64,000 bases of DNA, from assembly GCA_950022655.1 (NCBI GenBank), contig OX465583.1:34065360-34129359 (forward strand), read 5' to 3'. Under the pieces are notes generated by a model. The model did not search any database. It was not told the DNA's origin and saw only the letters and a list, made by a program, of their open reading frames with translations. Positions 47,454 through 59,060 of this stretch are shown here, piece after piece (position 1 is the first letter of the stretch; each line of letters starts with the position of its first letter). The position numbers and the translations under genes are program-made. This DNA comes from Alentia gelatinosa. Lineage: Eukaryota; Annelida; Polychaeta; Phyllodocida; Polynoidae.

Positions 47454-47743
47454 GATCTATCAAATAGGCAATCGACTATCTTCTTCATCTCATCTCATTA
47501 TTATTTCTCATTTATTATTTCTCTTGATTCTCTTCTATTATTATTATTTGATGTGTAAATTGTCGAAACTGTCTAATACCATGAATGGCCGATTTATTTT
47601 GTAATAATGAAGTCTAAAAGGTTATCTAGATGTACAATTACTGCTGCGATACTGCGCTAGCAGTGGAGGATCTTTCGCAAGAAAGAACTGTCTATGCCTC
47701 AATAAATCTTTTTTTTTAAAAGAAGAAAAAAAAGTGCTCTCAC
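47454..47743. other. 3' region of the LINE remnant and A/T-rich sequence
   Basis: Repeated TTATTATTTCTC and TATTATTATT words at about 47490-47550 may be the LINE 3' UTR. A T-run and A-run lie at about 47708-47733. No gene is seen. Confidence 0.4.
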
Positions 47744-47913
47744 CTCTTAAAATTTCAATGAGGCTACAGTTTTTGACAACCTTCTTGTCTGGAGCTGATA
47801 GTTCCAGGGACAGTATCTCCTGCTGGATCCTGGGGATCCTTGGCATAAATTTCTCTAGTTCTTTCCAAGTTCCTTTCATTCTGGTCCTGCTGGACTTCAG
47901 GCTCATTTCAGGT
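47744..47913 (-). CDS. Candidate internal exon, unknown protein
   Basis: This is the best exon candidate in the window. On the minus strand it is bounded by an acceptor, CTAAAAATACAG (plus coordinates from 47914), and a consensus-like donor, AAGAG then GTGAGAGC. The 170 bases are open throughout, with coding-like codon use. The peptide includes MSLKSSRTRMKGTWKELEKF, MPRIPRIQQEILSLELSAPD and KKVVKNCSLIEILR. It is charged and likely helical, with no recognised domain. The donor leaves one base, compatible with 42941-43036 or 45156-45286 downstream. No upstream exon was found. Confidence 0.4.
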
Positions 47914-48669
47914 CTGTATTTTTAGAAGGCACTCTTCACCCTCATCCTTTCACCCTCACCCCTCTCATAAGTATTAACTCTAATTTTGTATGGTGGTTTG
48001 TGTACTGTAGGCTGTATGTGCGCTAAAGCCTGTACGGGTCTGGTCTGTGTCTGGGTGTGTAATGGGTGCATAACTGTGGTCTACTGGTTCCAGATATACT
48101 TCATTCACTATTGGTTGGTTCTACATGTTAGAGGGAGCAGCAGATTCGCATCATCCATGAATCATTCATGAACTTGCCTTATGATATCGCTCATTTTCAT
48201 TCAAATAGGAAACTACTTTGTCCTTGTCAGTACATTTTTGATACAAAAATGCCTTCCCGGTCGTCCTTAGCCAAATAAATAAGAAAAATGATACACCATC
48301 AAGTAAGTACAAGCCTTAGTATATCACAAATGCCATAATCTCCTCAGAAAGCAGGAAGGTTTTTACGGGTGACTGGAGGATAGAGGCGTTTATGTCGCTA
48401 TATGATTAATAACATTTTAATGATCTCAAAGACAAAGATCATATGACACACAGAAGCTTTCCACAGTGTGCATATTCCTTAAGGAGTAGAAACTGCAGTA
48501 GAAATGCAGGTTCGGCTGCGCTTGTGGAATTCTAGCAGTGAGATAGGATTAACTGCCGCTCATAGTGGATCACACTGAATGACCTGAAGCTTCGCCTTCA
48601 CTTACACCTCCCTATCGAAGACATAGTCCTCACATGACCTCTTGCGTAATGTTAACTGGATCAATACAG
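47914..48669. other. Stretch without recognised gene
   Basis: ORF of 61 codons at 47986-48171 without domain. No repeat was recognised. Confidence 0.35.
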
Positions 48670-48966
48670 GGGCAAGTTGGTGCTGAAGACCCCAATATGA
48701 AGCCAACAACTGGAGAAACATCAAATAACTGTTATAATATGGCCACCAATTTGGCGACAGGCGGACGTCCTGCCAATCAATTCTACGGACTGAAGTGTCA
48801 GGTTGCAAGCTGTGCAGGCTCAATGCCAAGAACAACAGAGCTATTTGGGAAATTCATAACAAAGGATTCTCTGTATGAATTATGCAGGCTATTTGCTGTA
48901 GAATTGGGAATAGAAATTAATTGTGAAGTTGATCTTTTGAACATAAAAATTTGTTTTGATTTTTGA
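48670..48966 (+). CDS. Candidate terminal exon or ORF, unknown protein
   Basis: An open frame running from an acceptor-like AATACAG at 48669 (or from an ATG at 48634) to a TGA at 48964-48966. The peptide includes GQVGAEDPNMKPTTGE, then RPANQFYGLKCQVASCAGS and ELFGKFITKDSLYELCRLFA. It ends in an acidic and hydrophobic tail. The acceptor has a poor pyrimidine tract. An AATTAAA word lies near 49035. A 77-codon ORF on the other strand overlaps. No family was recognised, so it could be a gene fragment, a transposon remnant or chance. Confidence 0.25.
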   Translation, partial: GQVGAEDPNMKPTTGETSNNCYNMATNLATGGRPANQFYGLKCQVASCAGSMPRTTELFGKFITKDSLYELCRLFAVELGIEINCEVDLLNIKICFDF

Positions 48967-49659
48967 TTTGACTACGTTGATGTTAACTATTGTTTTCATG
49001 TATGTGAATTATAATTCGGTGTGTATCTAAGGATAATTAAAAGATTCAAGATACATTGTTGCCTTGACTGTCTTACTCTAGATTTTCTATTTAATTTTCT
49101 AAACTGATATGATGTAATTTTCACATTTATTCAATCAATTGTCATCTGAGGATTTTCTTTTAGAAAAAAATAACAGTAAAGAGGTAGAGTGTGCATTACC
49201 CTTTTGACAGTGATGCATACTAAAGTATACGATGATACAAAGAAATAGAAAGCAGTCGTAAAAAGATTTTACATGAGTTGTAACATATGTCAATCACCCT
49301 TACAGAAAGGAGGAAATGCTGAACATTTTGCAAGAAATTTAATCTATTCAAAAAATCATATTTTCCTTGATATATTCCTAAAAACGATTACCGTGGGAAC
49401 ATTTCATTTTCCTGAAAGTATCCTAAAAGACGTATACCTACCAAAGAACCAAGCACATCAATAAAAATGCAAGGAAACGAAAAGCAAAGAAAGCCTTAGA
49501 ATAGTTTTACATCCATAGTCAGCATAGAATATCTCTCTATAGCATTCATAAATTGACATTCACACATGGGAATGAGAATTTAAATCACCTCATGCAATAC
49601 AAATATCAAACACGACCAAAACACTAAGTACAACCTGAAGCTGCTGGGAGACACCTATT
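48967..49659. other. AT-rich stretch, nothing recognised
   Basis: A 63-codon ORF at 49273-49464 lacks a domain. No repeat was seen. Confidence 0.4.
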
Positions 49660-49930
49660 CACATTTCCCATACCCACTCGCACATCCTTCACTGAGAGTG
49701 GGAGCCTGTGGCAGGCACACGGCCCTCCACCACCACCACGGGGGTATTTATGCTGGCGCCGAGCAGCTCGGGATGGCTCACTGGGGCAGAATCTGCTCTG
49801 AATGACTCATCCAAGACAGGTGAGCAGCTCGGGCCTGTATCAGACACGCTCCGTCGCCATGACGACGTGTGGAGCATACTCAGTCGCTCCTAGCTGTAAG
49901 GACGGTGGGAGCTCAAGTGCAGATTTATCT
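49660..49930. promoter_or_regulatory. GC-rich island 7 with two GAGCAGCTC palindromes
   Basis: GAGCAGCTC lies at 49761-49769, within the longer odd palindrome CCGAGCAGCTCGG, and again at 49822-49830. Between the two the sequence is CpG-poor but GC-rich. A (CCA)n-like CCACCACCACC tract is at about 49727. ORFs on both strands are short and overlapping. Confidence 0.5.
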
Positions 49931-51746
49931 AGAGGCCCCAAGCTTAATTTTTACACGTTTGGCATTGATGTGGTTCTTAACAGAATGAGGTATTGCCTAA
50001 GGTCAACATCTGTTCCCAGATAACTGTGCACTGTATAATTTAGTATAGTGTCCTATATATATGTTGGGTATTTTCAAATCTATAGACTAGCTTTCTATAT
50101 CTCCTGGTTAGTATATATCATAAGAAAAATCTTCGTGGAATGAATTTATCATCTGGGTTTTATGCACATAGAATGGTTATTTTCTTGAATATATTTTATC
50201 ATAATATCATAGGAAGTATATGTGTTAACGTACCACTAAACGGAGAATTGACATATTTGTTTATTGTGATAATAGGTTATCACCGATGTACTTTCCTGTA
50301 TGGAGGGGTATTACAGTTCTAACGAGCCTAGTGCACAACGTTCTAATTCAGTTATGGATCAATCTCGTAAGCATACTGGTGATCATTTCCATAGAAACAA
50401 AATCGCATACACCATATTTACGACATGACTAAATGATATAAATAAATCCAGCAGTATCATGTACATAAACAACGGACAATAATACCGAAAGTGGAGAACA
50501 TTCATTAGGTAATTACACCGATAAATACTTTGTGTAATATGATAATGCCAGCATAAATGTCAGCTATTGTGCGCTACTAGAGGCAGCTAGATAAAAACAT
50601 ATTGCCGTTTTCCCTCATAAATCTTAATTCACCCGCTTCTCGACAGTTAGGGACCTCCCAAACCACCTGCTCATTATATGGTGCATCTACATGTATTCTG
50701 ATGGATTTTAGCATTCTCTAGGTGTATTATCCACAATATCAAAATATTAATTATCCGAGGTGTTTACTTTGGTATTAACTTTCATGAAGGGAACTTCTGA
50801 TATAAAGATTCACGGACACCATAGAAAAAATGTGCAGAACACGTTGCTACACTCTCCCAGCTTAGATTCTGCGCCTTGCTTCCTACACTGTTGGTATCTG
50901 CACTGGTCTACCTTTTTGGAGCAAAATTTGCACCATACACCAATTTTTTCATATATGCTAAATTCTGAGCACTTTGAGAACTTGTAAAAATAGATGCACA
51001 TATTTATATGGTATACACTCATCCCTGTTATTTGTAATGTCAAATCAGGAATAGACTGTAGAATTACTTTCTTCAGTGGATAGCACCTCGTGTGTTGCAG
51101 GGTTTTGTTTTGTCAACATGACACATGTACTTATTCGAAGGGACCGTTTAATCAATTGTGGATGCCCACTACAATGTATACAGTGGTTTGGAGCTGAAAA
51201 AAATTATCTGGGAGGCTCAGTTAACACTTTCAGTTTTCCTCGACTCATATGAGCTGTTTGACTTTCATAACTTTTGACAGTTAAACATTTTTGAGTACCA
51301 TATGTGGTGTCTCTATGTGACGTCACTAGGTTTAAGCAGAAATATGTAAGCGCAAGCGCCACAAAAGATCTGGGAGGAGAGTGCTGTTGTTCTTGCGACA
51401 GAATACTGCAAGTATATTACAGCATAAGGTGAAGCATTGCATTCTCCGCCACACCAGAAATGCAATGTGAAATGCGCAAATAATGAATAAGCGTAGGGTT
51501 CGGCTATCAGAGTAAGTCCACTATGATAACTGAGGAAAGTCACATTCTTATCTATTCCCGAACGTTCATTACCCATAAGATATATAATATCAAATAATGC
51601 CCATAATTAATATTGTCACTGGGTTTTACCACCAGAAGATACTTTTATTTGCAAAAAATCAACAGTCAGCCTCTGTGTAGCAGGTCTTGTACATATTGTA
51701 AAAGGAATCGTAGCTAAGCAAATTTCCCTCTGCTGTCTATATACAG
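49931..51746. other. AT-rich stretch, no confident gene
   Basis: A 77-codon minus ORF at 50810-51043 has an evenly cysteine-rich segment (WCKFCSKKVDQCRYQQC), but no start, signal peptide or splice border that I would trust. An 87-codon minus ORF at 51313-51576 has no domain. Confidence 0.3.
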
Positions 51747-51830
51747 AAGTTTTTTTTTTGTTTTTTTTCATGAAAATGGTGGAATATGTGGATCAGAAAA
51801 ATACTTGAAAAAACAAAAAACAAAAAAATC
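51747..51830. repeat. Poly-T / poly-A inverted low-complexity repeat
   Basis: A T-run broken by one G (about 51750-51770) pairs with an A-run broken by C (about 51807-51829), across a 40-base centre. It is a simple-sequence palindrome. Confidence 0.6.
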
Positions 51831-52179
51831 CTTTTAGCAGAGATATCACTGAGGTACCAGAAAAGACCGGGAGATTGAAATTTGACACACCACAAAGATC
51901 AGCGAAACTGGAAATAACCGTTGAATTAGCAACTCTGTTTTAGGAACCCGGCAAACCTGAGGCATCCAACAAGGAGCAAAATGTATCTACTTTCTGTACC
52001 GCCATTTTCTAATCACCCAAAAATGGCCAATAGGATAACAAAGTCCGACTAACACTCTGCCATTATTCGTTCAAGTTGTGAGCAGAAAACGGCTTGAATC
52101 TCTCTACAGGCGAACTGATTTCTATCTGGCACCCACTTTCCCAATAGACAGCCGAACATCACCAATCACAATACCTCAC

Positions 52180-52510
52180 ACGGGACGACCCACCCGGCTC
52201 CGATCTCCTATATGAAAGCATAAAACCTCATATCTAATATCTCCCGTCCCACACCGCTCATACACTACTGGCCGTCCCAGCAGCTCGCTCTTGTTATTAT
52301 CTATAAATCTTGGTCCGCCAAACACCGGGACCACAGGCCTGGGGCGCGCGATGGTTAATCATTGCTATTCAAGTCAGTGGAGCTACACCATGGCTTCATT
52401 TCTCTCTTGTCATTTGGAGACGTGTTTAATTTACATGCAGATTATCCAATCGCTCCTTTGAACGGGTGTCATTGCGACCGGAGGTTCCGCTGATGCCAAG
52501 CTTATATACT
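52180..52510. promoter_or_regulatory. Candidate conserved non-coding element
   Basis: A GC-richer block with CGGGACCACAGGCCTGGGGC. It also has an inverted CCAAT-type word in ATTATCCAATCGC and CCTTTGAAC, a TCF/LEF-type word (about 52446-52470). CAGCAGCTCGCTC near 52281 is a one-base variant of the recurring GAGCAGCTC word. Function is inference. Confidence 0.3.
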
Positions 52511-53155
52511 GATATACCAGCCTGGGGACGGTTGTTGAAATAAATGACACATGTATTCACTTAACTTAATTTGTCCTAAGTTTTATTGAATAAAGGATGC
52601 ATGGACCAGACACATACTTCCCATAGAGGCCCTCAGAGTGGTATCAGCTGATCTGGCAACTGTATAGATGTATGTCTATCAACAATATCTTCTTCTTGAA
52701 GCTAAACTTCTGTATACTGTGGACTTGGTGTGTTTAAAAAAAGTAATTTGGAAAAGGATTTAGTGAAGTTGATGAGACTAATTCACTAAATAAAAGTTCG
52801 GCATATTTCGGAAGCTTCGCCGACCTTCCTAAGACCCGTGAATGACCGGGTTCAAGCGGAGTGTCGCTGGGGTTCTTTCGGTTTATAGTCAGGTTCAGGC
52901 CAACTTGTATAGATATACTGCTGAATTTGGTTAATCAAATATGAAAATTCGGAAATTGTATATATAAATGATACTTGCATTTATACAGTGTATATCTAGC
53001 AGCTACATATCCCTTCACTTCTATATCAGCAGTACGTGTGGAGGATCCATGTGTAGTAGCTGAGACTTCTGCAATACATCCCCACACTGCATAAAGCACA
53101 TAAATTGTGATACGCTTCATTCTCTCAAATTAGGCAACGGTAAACCACGAATAGA

Positions 53156-53228
53156 GGACAGGATAGTTCAGTGAGTAGCATGCTTACCGGCGAATCATAG
53201 GATCTGAGTTCTTTATTCAGCGTTACTG
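53156..53228 (+). pseudogene. tRNA-like sequence / SINE head
   Basis: ATAGTTCAGTGAGTAGC (53163-53179) matches a tRNA D-arm/box A. GATCTGAGTTCTTTATTC from 53201 resembles a degenerate T-arm. The arms do not close properly, so it is not a functional tRNA. Confidence 0.5.
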
Positions 53229-53989
53229 CTAAGTTACATGCATGTCTGTGATCCTTATCTCAGATAAATGATTCAACAATCATGTACTGTTGGCTGTTAC
53301 TATGGTGTAAACATCAACCGGAAGACCAACTGTTGAATAGGGAATTCCTACTAAGCAGGACACCCTCCATATCAAGCAGCAGTCTCCCATGTTGCAAGGT
53401 GTCCCGCTCATTGGAGTGTCGCCCTAGCAGGGTGCCCCGCATCCATGTTTCTGACGTTAAATCATACATGAACCAGCACTGACTGGACCTGTTGTTATTA
53501 TCACCCTAAATTGGTCTGAAATATAAAAAATTGAATAGGAACTGGAAAATGTATCCTTTTATAAACTTAGATCCTGCAATGCTGGGGTTGTGTTGGTTGG
53601 TTGATGGTGTCTTGCCTCTTAGTCTTAGCAACAGCCAATGTCAAGCCAGACCAGGTTTGGAAGTATGAGATGATGATGTGAAACTCAACTTCACAGCTAA
53701 GAATCAAACCATATGTAAACTGTATGTCATGTCTTGTGAATGTTACTATGCACTATAGTTTCAGCAGTATTGCATACATTCGAATCCTATCATACAAAAC
53801 CCACGAACTCAGAAACTCTATTGGACAGAACTGATAGTGTCATATGACCTACAGTAAGCCCTATGTGGTTATGAACTTTGATTTGCTGAGAGCACTTGTC
53901 GTTATTTTTCATTTACAGTTTATTATGCATGGAAGAACGCCCTTGGAGGTGAATGTATAATGGATATTTAACTGAATAAGAAAAAAAAC

Positions 53990-54043
53990 CCAATAAGATC
54001 CAGAGGCACGCTACCGACTAAGCTATCCGGCCACTCTATGGAA
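53990..54043 (-). pseudogene. tRNA-like 5' half / SINE head
   Basis: On the minus strand, GTGGCCGGATAGCTTAGTCG then GTAGCG gives a good box A (TAGCTTAGTCGGTAGCG, plus coordinates 54009-54025). The sequence continues GTGCCTCTGGATC and runs into a T-rich tract where the T-arm should be. It is a truncated tRNA-derived sequence. Confidence 0.5.
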
Positions 54044-54104
54044 GTTATATTTGGCCTTGACATTCATCTGTATGTGCAGTTATGTATTTTGAGCGATCAC
54101 TATC

Positions 54105-54384
54105 AAGAAATGTCACTCAATTTGATATGATTGTTTAGATCGCGTGAGTTGTTTTCGCAGTATGATATCAGGAAGCAGTGCTCAGTGTGATATTTGTAGC
54201 AGAAGACAACAAACGCCATGTAAACAATCATATGAAATTCAGTGACGTTTAGATTTGATCCTACCTCGTTGGTGAACATGTTTTTCACTTCATGTCACGT
54301 GTGGCATGTACATATTTTATTGCATAACTGTGGCAGACAGTGACACCATGTTAAGTATATGGAGATTTATATGAGGGGTAGGAT
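54105..54384 (+). mobile_element. Foldback element, family A, copy 3
   Basis: The arms TGTCACTCAATTTGATATGA then TTGTTTA (from 54111) and TAAACAATCATATGAAATTC then AGTGAC (to about 54245) pair around the core TGATATCAGGAAGCAGTGCT then CAGTGTGATAT. ATCCTACCTCG follows (54258-54268). The body ends GGAGATTTATATGAGGGGTAGGAT. It is the closest relative of the 9985-10275 copy, sharing arms as well as core. Confidence 0.75.
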
Positions 54385-55417
54385 GAAGAATGAGATTAGT
54401 CCCCTGTACACAACCTCTCCCCATTTCCTCAACCTCAGTACCGGATGTGCATCTCTCTAATATTCACTACATAAATTCTGTTTTAACTTGTATCATCATA
54501 TAAACCCGTATTTCGAATCTACCTTGTACGATTAATAATTCAATAGTTTCTATCATTTCTAATATATCAGATTACTACGCGGTACTATCTCCCAGATGCA
54601 CTAGGAACTACGAAGAAAGTAGTCCCTAGCGCGAGTAAGAATATATCATACATGAAGACTTATTTTCACATCCTATTCAAATATTTTAATACTATTAGAC
54701 ACTAGGACGTTCCTGTAAGTTTGTGTAAGTCGTCAGTTTGGTTTCTAGGGATAGGTTTGTTTGCACCAAGTATGAACTTTTAAATCCAGCCCCTGGTGAC
54801 TAACTGAGTGCATAAGCATAAAGGTCAAACAGTTAATACACTTCTTTCGCCAGGAGAAAACTCGGAGTGCTCTTTCCTCTTTTTACCACCAGATCATTTC
54901 TAAACTCTACGTTTAATTACCACTGCATCGCTTTTTATCATTTTACGAGTCTGTTTCTTTGAAGGTTCAAATTCTGTTTTTATTAGCAAAGCACGACCTA
55001 CAGACCAATCTATCTTTAATGTCTTTAATAATTCACAAACGCCTCACGTCAGGTCAAGTCCCTGTCAAGGGGCCTTGGTATTCTAAATGTCATGAACCCT
55101 GTTACCCCAGTCAACAGGGAGATGAGTAGGCATTGTTTTACTGGGGCCGCAATGGCAATTCTTGAAGGTTAAACTTCAGCGTCAGAATTTGATTGAATCA
55201 GGAGTAGGCCACCTTCACAGAGAGCCGATTGACGCGGGCGCCATATTGGATAAGCAGTGACACCTGGTGCTTCTTCTGATTATGTCTATAATTAGATCAT
55301 TCTTCCTCTCGCCTTTACTGATATCATAAATGTAATTTCCTGGATAATCTAGCTTGGCTTTTGAATGCAATTAATGCGAGCTATATCAACTTCCCGGCAC
55401 TGCAATATTGGGTAGAC
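54385..55417. other. Stretch without recognised gene
   Basis: CCCTGTT at 55097-55103 and AACAGGG at 55113-55119 form a small perfect inverted repeat. No ORF or repeat family was recognised. Confidence 0.35.
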
Positions 55418-55870
55418 TGGCTCTTGTTGGACTGGGTAGGCCGGCGCCTGATAAGCTGAACTGTTGTCTGATGGTCATACTAGGGATTGCTGGACTAGAC
55501 AGATTTAGGCTTTGATGGACTGGGCAGACTTTGCCCGATGAACTAGGCAGAACTGGGTTTGATGATTTGGGTAGATTTAGGCTAAATGGAATTGGCAGGT
55601 ATAGGCTTGAGGGAATTGGCGGACTAGCGCCAGGTGGACTAGGCAGATTTAGGCTTGATGGACTGGGTATATTTAGGCTTAATGGACTGAGAAGACTGGG
55701 GCTTGATGGACTGGAGAGATTTAGGCTTGATAGACTGGGGAGATTCGCTAATGATGAAATGGGAAAACTGGGGCCTGGTCAACTTGACAGACAATAGATC
55801 GTTGGACTTAAGAAGACTGTGGCAGTGGTGGACCTGTACTTGCTATACTGGACAGACTTGGCTCTATGTA
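55418..55870 (+). repeat. 24-bp minisatellite with periodic ORF
   Basis: Units of the type GATTTAGGCTTGATGGACTG plus GGCA repeat with a 24-base period from about 55490 to 55740, with weaker units on both sides. Because 24 is a multiple of three, one frame stays open from 55531 to 55797 and translates as an eight-residue repeat, LGRFRLDG with variants. Units near 55511 carry an extra T that breaks this frame. I read this as a satellite; a repeat-containing protein exon is the less likely alternative. Confidence 0.85.
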
Positions 55871-56000
55871 TGCTGTGTTATATATGCAGGAGGCAAACAA
55901 GTGGGTGGCTGAAGTAGGTAGAAGTGTATGTACACATAGACGGGTGGTTGGAAGGTATTAGGTTAGGTAACAGGCAATGCGATCCTGGGTATATCGCCCA
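55871..56000. other. Short spacer
   Basis: GT-rich sequence between the minisatellite and the GC island; nothing recognised. Confidence 0.4.
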
Positions 56001-56600
56001 CAAGGGGGCAGGAGTGATGAGCAGGGTTTGAGGTCACATGCTCGGTGTATTATGCTATAGGCGGACTGGGGGTGGGCAGCAGAGTGGGGCAGAGAGGTTG
56101 GGGAAGAGGAGGCATCTCGTCTTCCGACGAATCCGGGAAAAGAGGAGTCTCGAGGGGTGCCTCTCCCGTCTGTCGGGGGGCTGTGACGGGAAGAGTGACC
56201 GGGTGTGGGCCGGGGTGGGTCCGGGGTGAGGACTGGGGAGGGGAGGGTAAACCAGGCCCAGATGTACTTCACACAAAACCCCCGAGGCCTGGCTTTAAAA
56301 TTGCGGAGGCTTCGCAACAAGACGCCTCCTGGTAATGAGGCCTTAGATTAGAGCAGTTCCTACTAGTTTGCCCACTCGTCTTGGTGAGCAGCTCAGCAGC
56401 TGCTCATAGCGCAGTCCGGGCCCCGGATGAGTAGCTCCTCGCCGACAAACTCTGACACGCCAATCTAGTGGCGCACGCCCGCCGGCGGTGGGCGCGGCCC
56501 GGGCCGGTCAGAGGTGGGCCACGGCCGGGCCTTCCTCTACCTCCACCCCGCGACCGCCGGACAAAATGACGGCAGATATGGATCGATAGACGGGCGGGAG
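56001..56600. promoter_or_regulatory. GC-rich island 8
   Basis: The longest GC- and CpG-rich block: G-rich tracts at 56165-56245 and a CCCGGGCCGG-rich part at 56455-56530. GAGCAGCTC lies at 56386-56394 within TGAGCAGCTCAGCAGCTGCT. Several overlapping ORFs (up to 120 codons) on both strands have no domain. CpG-island promoter or enhancer is the likely role. Confidence 0.55.
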
Positions 56601-57149
56601 CGGATGGATCGAGATAGACGGATAGATACAGGAGGACCAGGATGAGAGGAATACTAAAAGAGATTATCGTGGAGAGGATAGAGATGGGCATGTGTGTATG
56701 CGAGGTTAGGGTGCAGGATGAGTGAACGGTTGGGAATAGGAGTGAAGGTGACGCAATAAACAACTCCTATAGATATTATCTACAGTATCTTATGGCAGGG
56801 ATCCAGTGTGATTCAGTGGCAGGTTCAATGTTGCTATGTCCTACCATCCACTGATGAAGGAGGCTTTTAGGACTTAACTATATCACATGGGAACCAAGAT
56901 CCCAACTCAGATTACAGTAATTAAGCCGAAGGAGGTGGAGACAGCGTTCCTACCATACATCATCTCGTTTACCCATACAATAATCATATTCGAGTATTTT
57001 GCGAGCATGAAGAGTCCCATCCATCAGGGGTGGGTATACCATCCGGGCAGGGCAAACTGGGAACATGTGCAGTGTGGAAATAGGGAGTAACTCGTTTATT
57101 GTTGGACGTACAATGCTGGGGCAGTGTGTGTTACAACAGTCTCATTGCA
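56601..57149. other. Stretch without recognised gene
   Basis: A GATAGA/GGATAGA-rich segment at about 56570-56640 gives a loose GATA-word cluster. A 67-codon ORF at 56887-57090 has no domain. Confidence 0.35.
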
Positions 57150-57260
57150 ACCTCCCCCTCTACCCATCACGTGCCCCCAAAGAGCCATCAACGCCATTAA
57201 CGAGTTCTCATCAACAGCTCCATTACCGCTAATCACGTTTACGGCCGCGTTATGAAGGAT
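57150..57260. promoter_or_regulatory. Candidate conserved element with homeodomain-type words
   Basis: ATCACGTGCCCCC (E-box CACGTG) is followed within 80 bases by GCCATTAACGAG, CCATTACCGC and GCTAATCACG, three ATTA-type words, and by ACGGCCGCG. The clustering is suggestive of an enhancer, but no conservation data are available. Confidence 0.3.
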
Positions 57261-59060
57261 CTGCCAGAGACACATTCAGGGTATGTATATCGGAGTGCGA
57301 TATGTACCCTGGTCGTGCGTGTGTGTACGCAAGATGGAAGGGTTAACACTTTAACCGCGGCAGGATGCCTCCAGGCGTTGCCACGTGAACAACAGAATCA
57401 GTAACGATTATAAATATACAAAATTCGAAAGGAGACACTGTATGATTGTTTGTGTTCTACAAAGTACAAGGGCATATTGGTCTTTAAAGTAGAATAAAGA
57501 ATTAACAAAAGTTACCAGGGTAATGCCATGAAATCGCATGACCCTACTGTTGCCTATAATAGGAGGGGTGCTACTCACTGCATGCAGTATGATACTGATG
57601 TGTCAGGAGTTGATTGGTGTAGGGAAAGGGTTACAAATCTACCATCCGTTTTAATATATAATCCCCATCCTCCCATACCTGAAGCAAATGATGATTTATA
57701 GAGGACGCATGTCTTTTGATACTCGGATTCTACGGGATATATAAAAATAGTCGAACTTATGGACTTCTAATATATACATTTCATGGAATATATTGAAATA
57801 ATTAAATAAATGAAAATGTATGGTCCAGAATGTTAAGGTTTAGTTCGCTGCCGTTGTACCCATTATATCAATTCGGTTTGACTCGGCTGACATGTGTCTT
57901 TCGAGGTGTGATCTTTTTTTCAATATACAACACAGGTGACAGGTAATAAGAAGCCTGTCCCCTAGTGAAGTAGAAAATGTCCGAGGGAAATACAATCAGA
58001 ATTGGCGAAAGCGAATAGTAAAGGGTAACCATCCACTGAATAATATTCCTTTCAGGTATTGTATTATTTAATATGTAGCTGACAGCTAACAGGCCTTACA
58101 GTAAATTGAATCATTCGTAAGTATACAAAGAGACGTACATTCAAATCCCAAAGATACAAGTACATGGTCTTCTGCAACACACTTATGAAGATAATCCACA
58201 GAAGCTTGTATAACAACAATTCAAAATAGTATACGAAATATAGAGGATGGCCTTTAACATAACACGCCTGGAATATACCCAAATAAGGCTAGGTTCAGGT
58301 CATATGCGTGTCGTTTGGTCTTCTGGTGGGTCATTGAGCTTGTACAGTGTGGTCTCACTGCCAGCACACTGCAATTATCTCCACACTCTATCTAGCTTGA
58401 AGAATAAGCTTTACATCGGTAGAGCGTCTGTGGCGCGTCTCTATGTAGATTTCATAATTTCATATGAAGTAGTCACGAAGTACCACGTGACTGGATTGTG
58501 AATGTAGCGCTCAGAGGAAGTATAGGGAAGGATGACGGTATTGATCATAGCAGGCCACCTTGTGGCAACTGGGCTAATCAAACCTCCTGGCAACAGCCCC
58601 TAGCAACGGGCTTTACTTCTTCAACATTGAATTTGTGGGGATATGTCTACTACTATGGAAGTATAGCCTGCAGGGACCGTGAGGAAAAAAAATATATCAG
58701 CAGAAGCCACCACACAGGACTGACTATGCTGCCTATGTAAAGAGCAACTCGTTAAAAGTAACACCCTATCGCTGATAAGGTCATATGGCATGAGGCGAAA
58801 GTTGGGTGGTTGATGGTGTTTTACGTTACAACAACTATCGTGGGCATCATATCAAGGCGAGATGGAATCAATAAGATGGAGTGATGGGAAAGAGATGTGG
58901 GGCAGTAGAAAGATCAGGGTGTAAATCCAGTGGTGCTTATTCCAGCTTGTCACCGATTGAAATGTACCACATAGGTTAGAAAATCAGATAGACTCCCTAT
59001 TGTCTCTATTATGTAATTATTCACAAATTAGAAACAATTTCAGCAGGTGATGATATAGAG
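57261..59060. other. AT-rich stretch, no confident gene
   Basis: ORFs at 58247-58501 and 58498-58740 overlap by a few bases and have no recognised domains or splice borders. Confidence 0.35.

Noticed and set aside
50810..51043. Cysteine-rich minus-strand ORF, possible small secreted or zinc-binding protein
   Set aside because: The cysteine spacing fits no family that I know, there is no signal peptide, and the cysteines fall within an ordinary AT-rich stretch.
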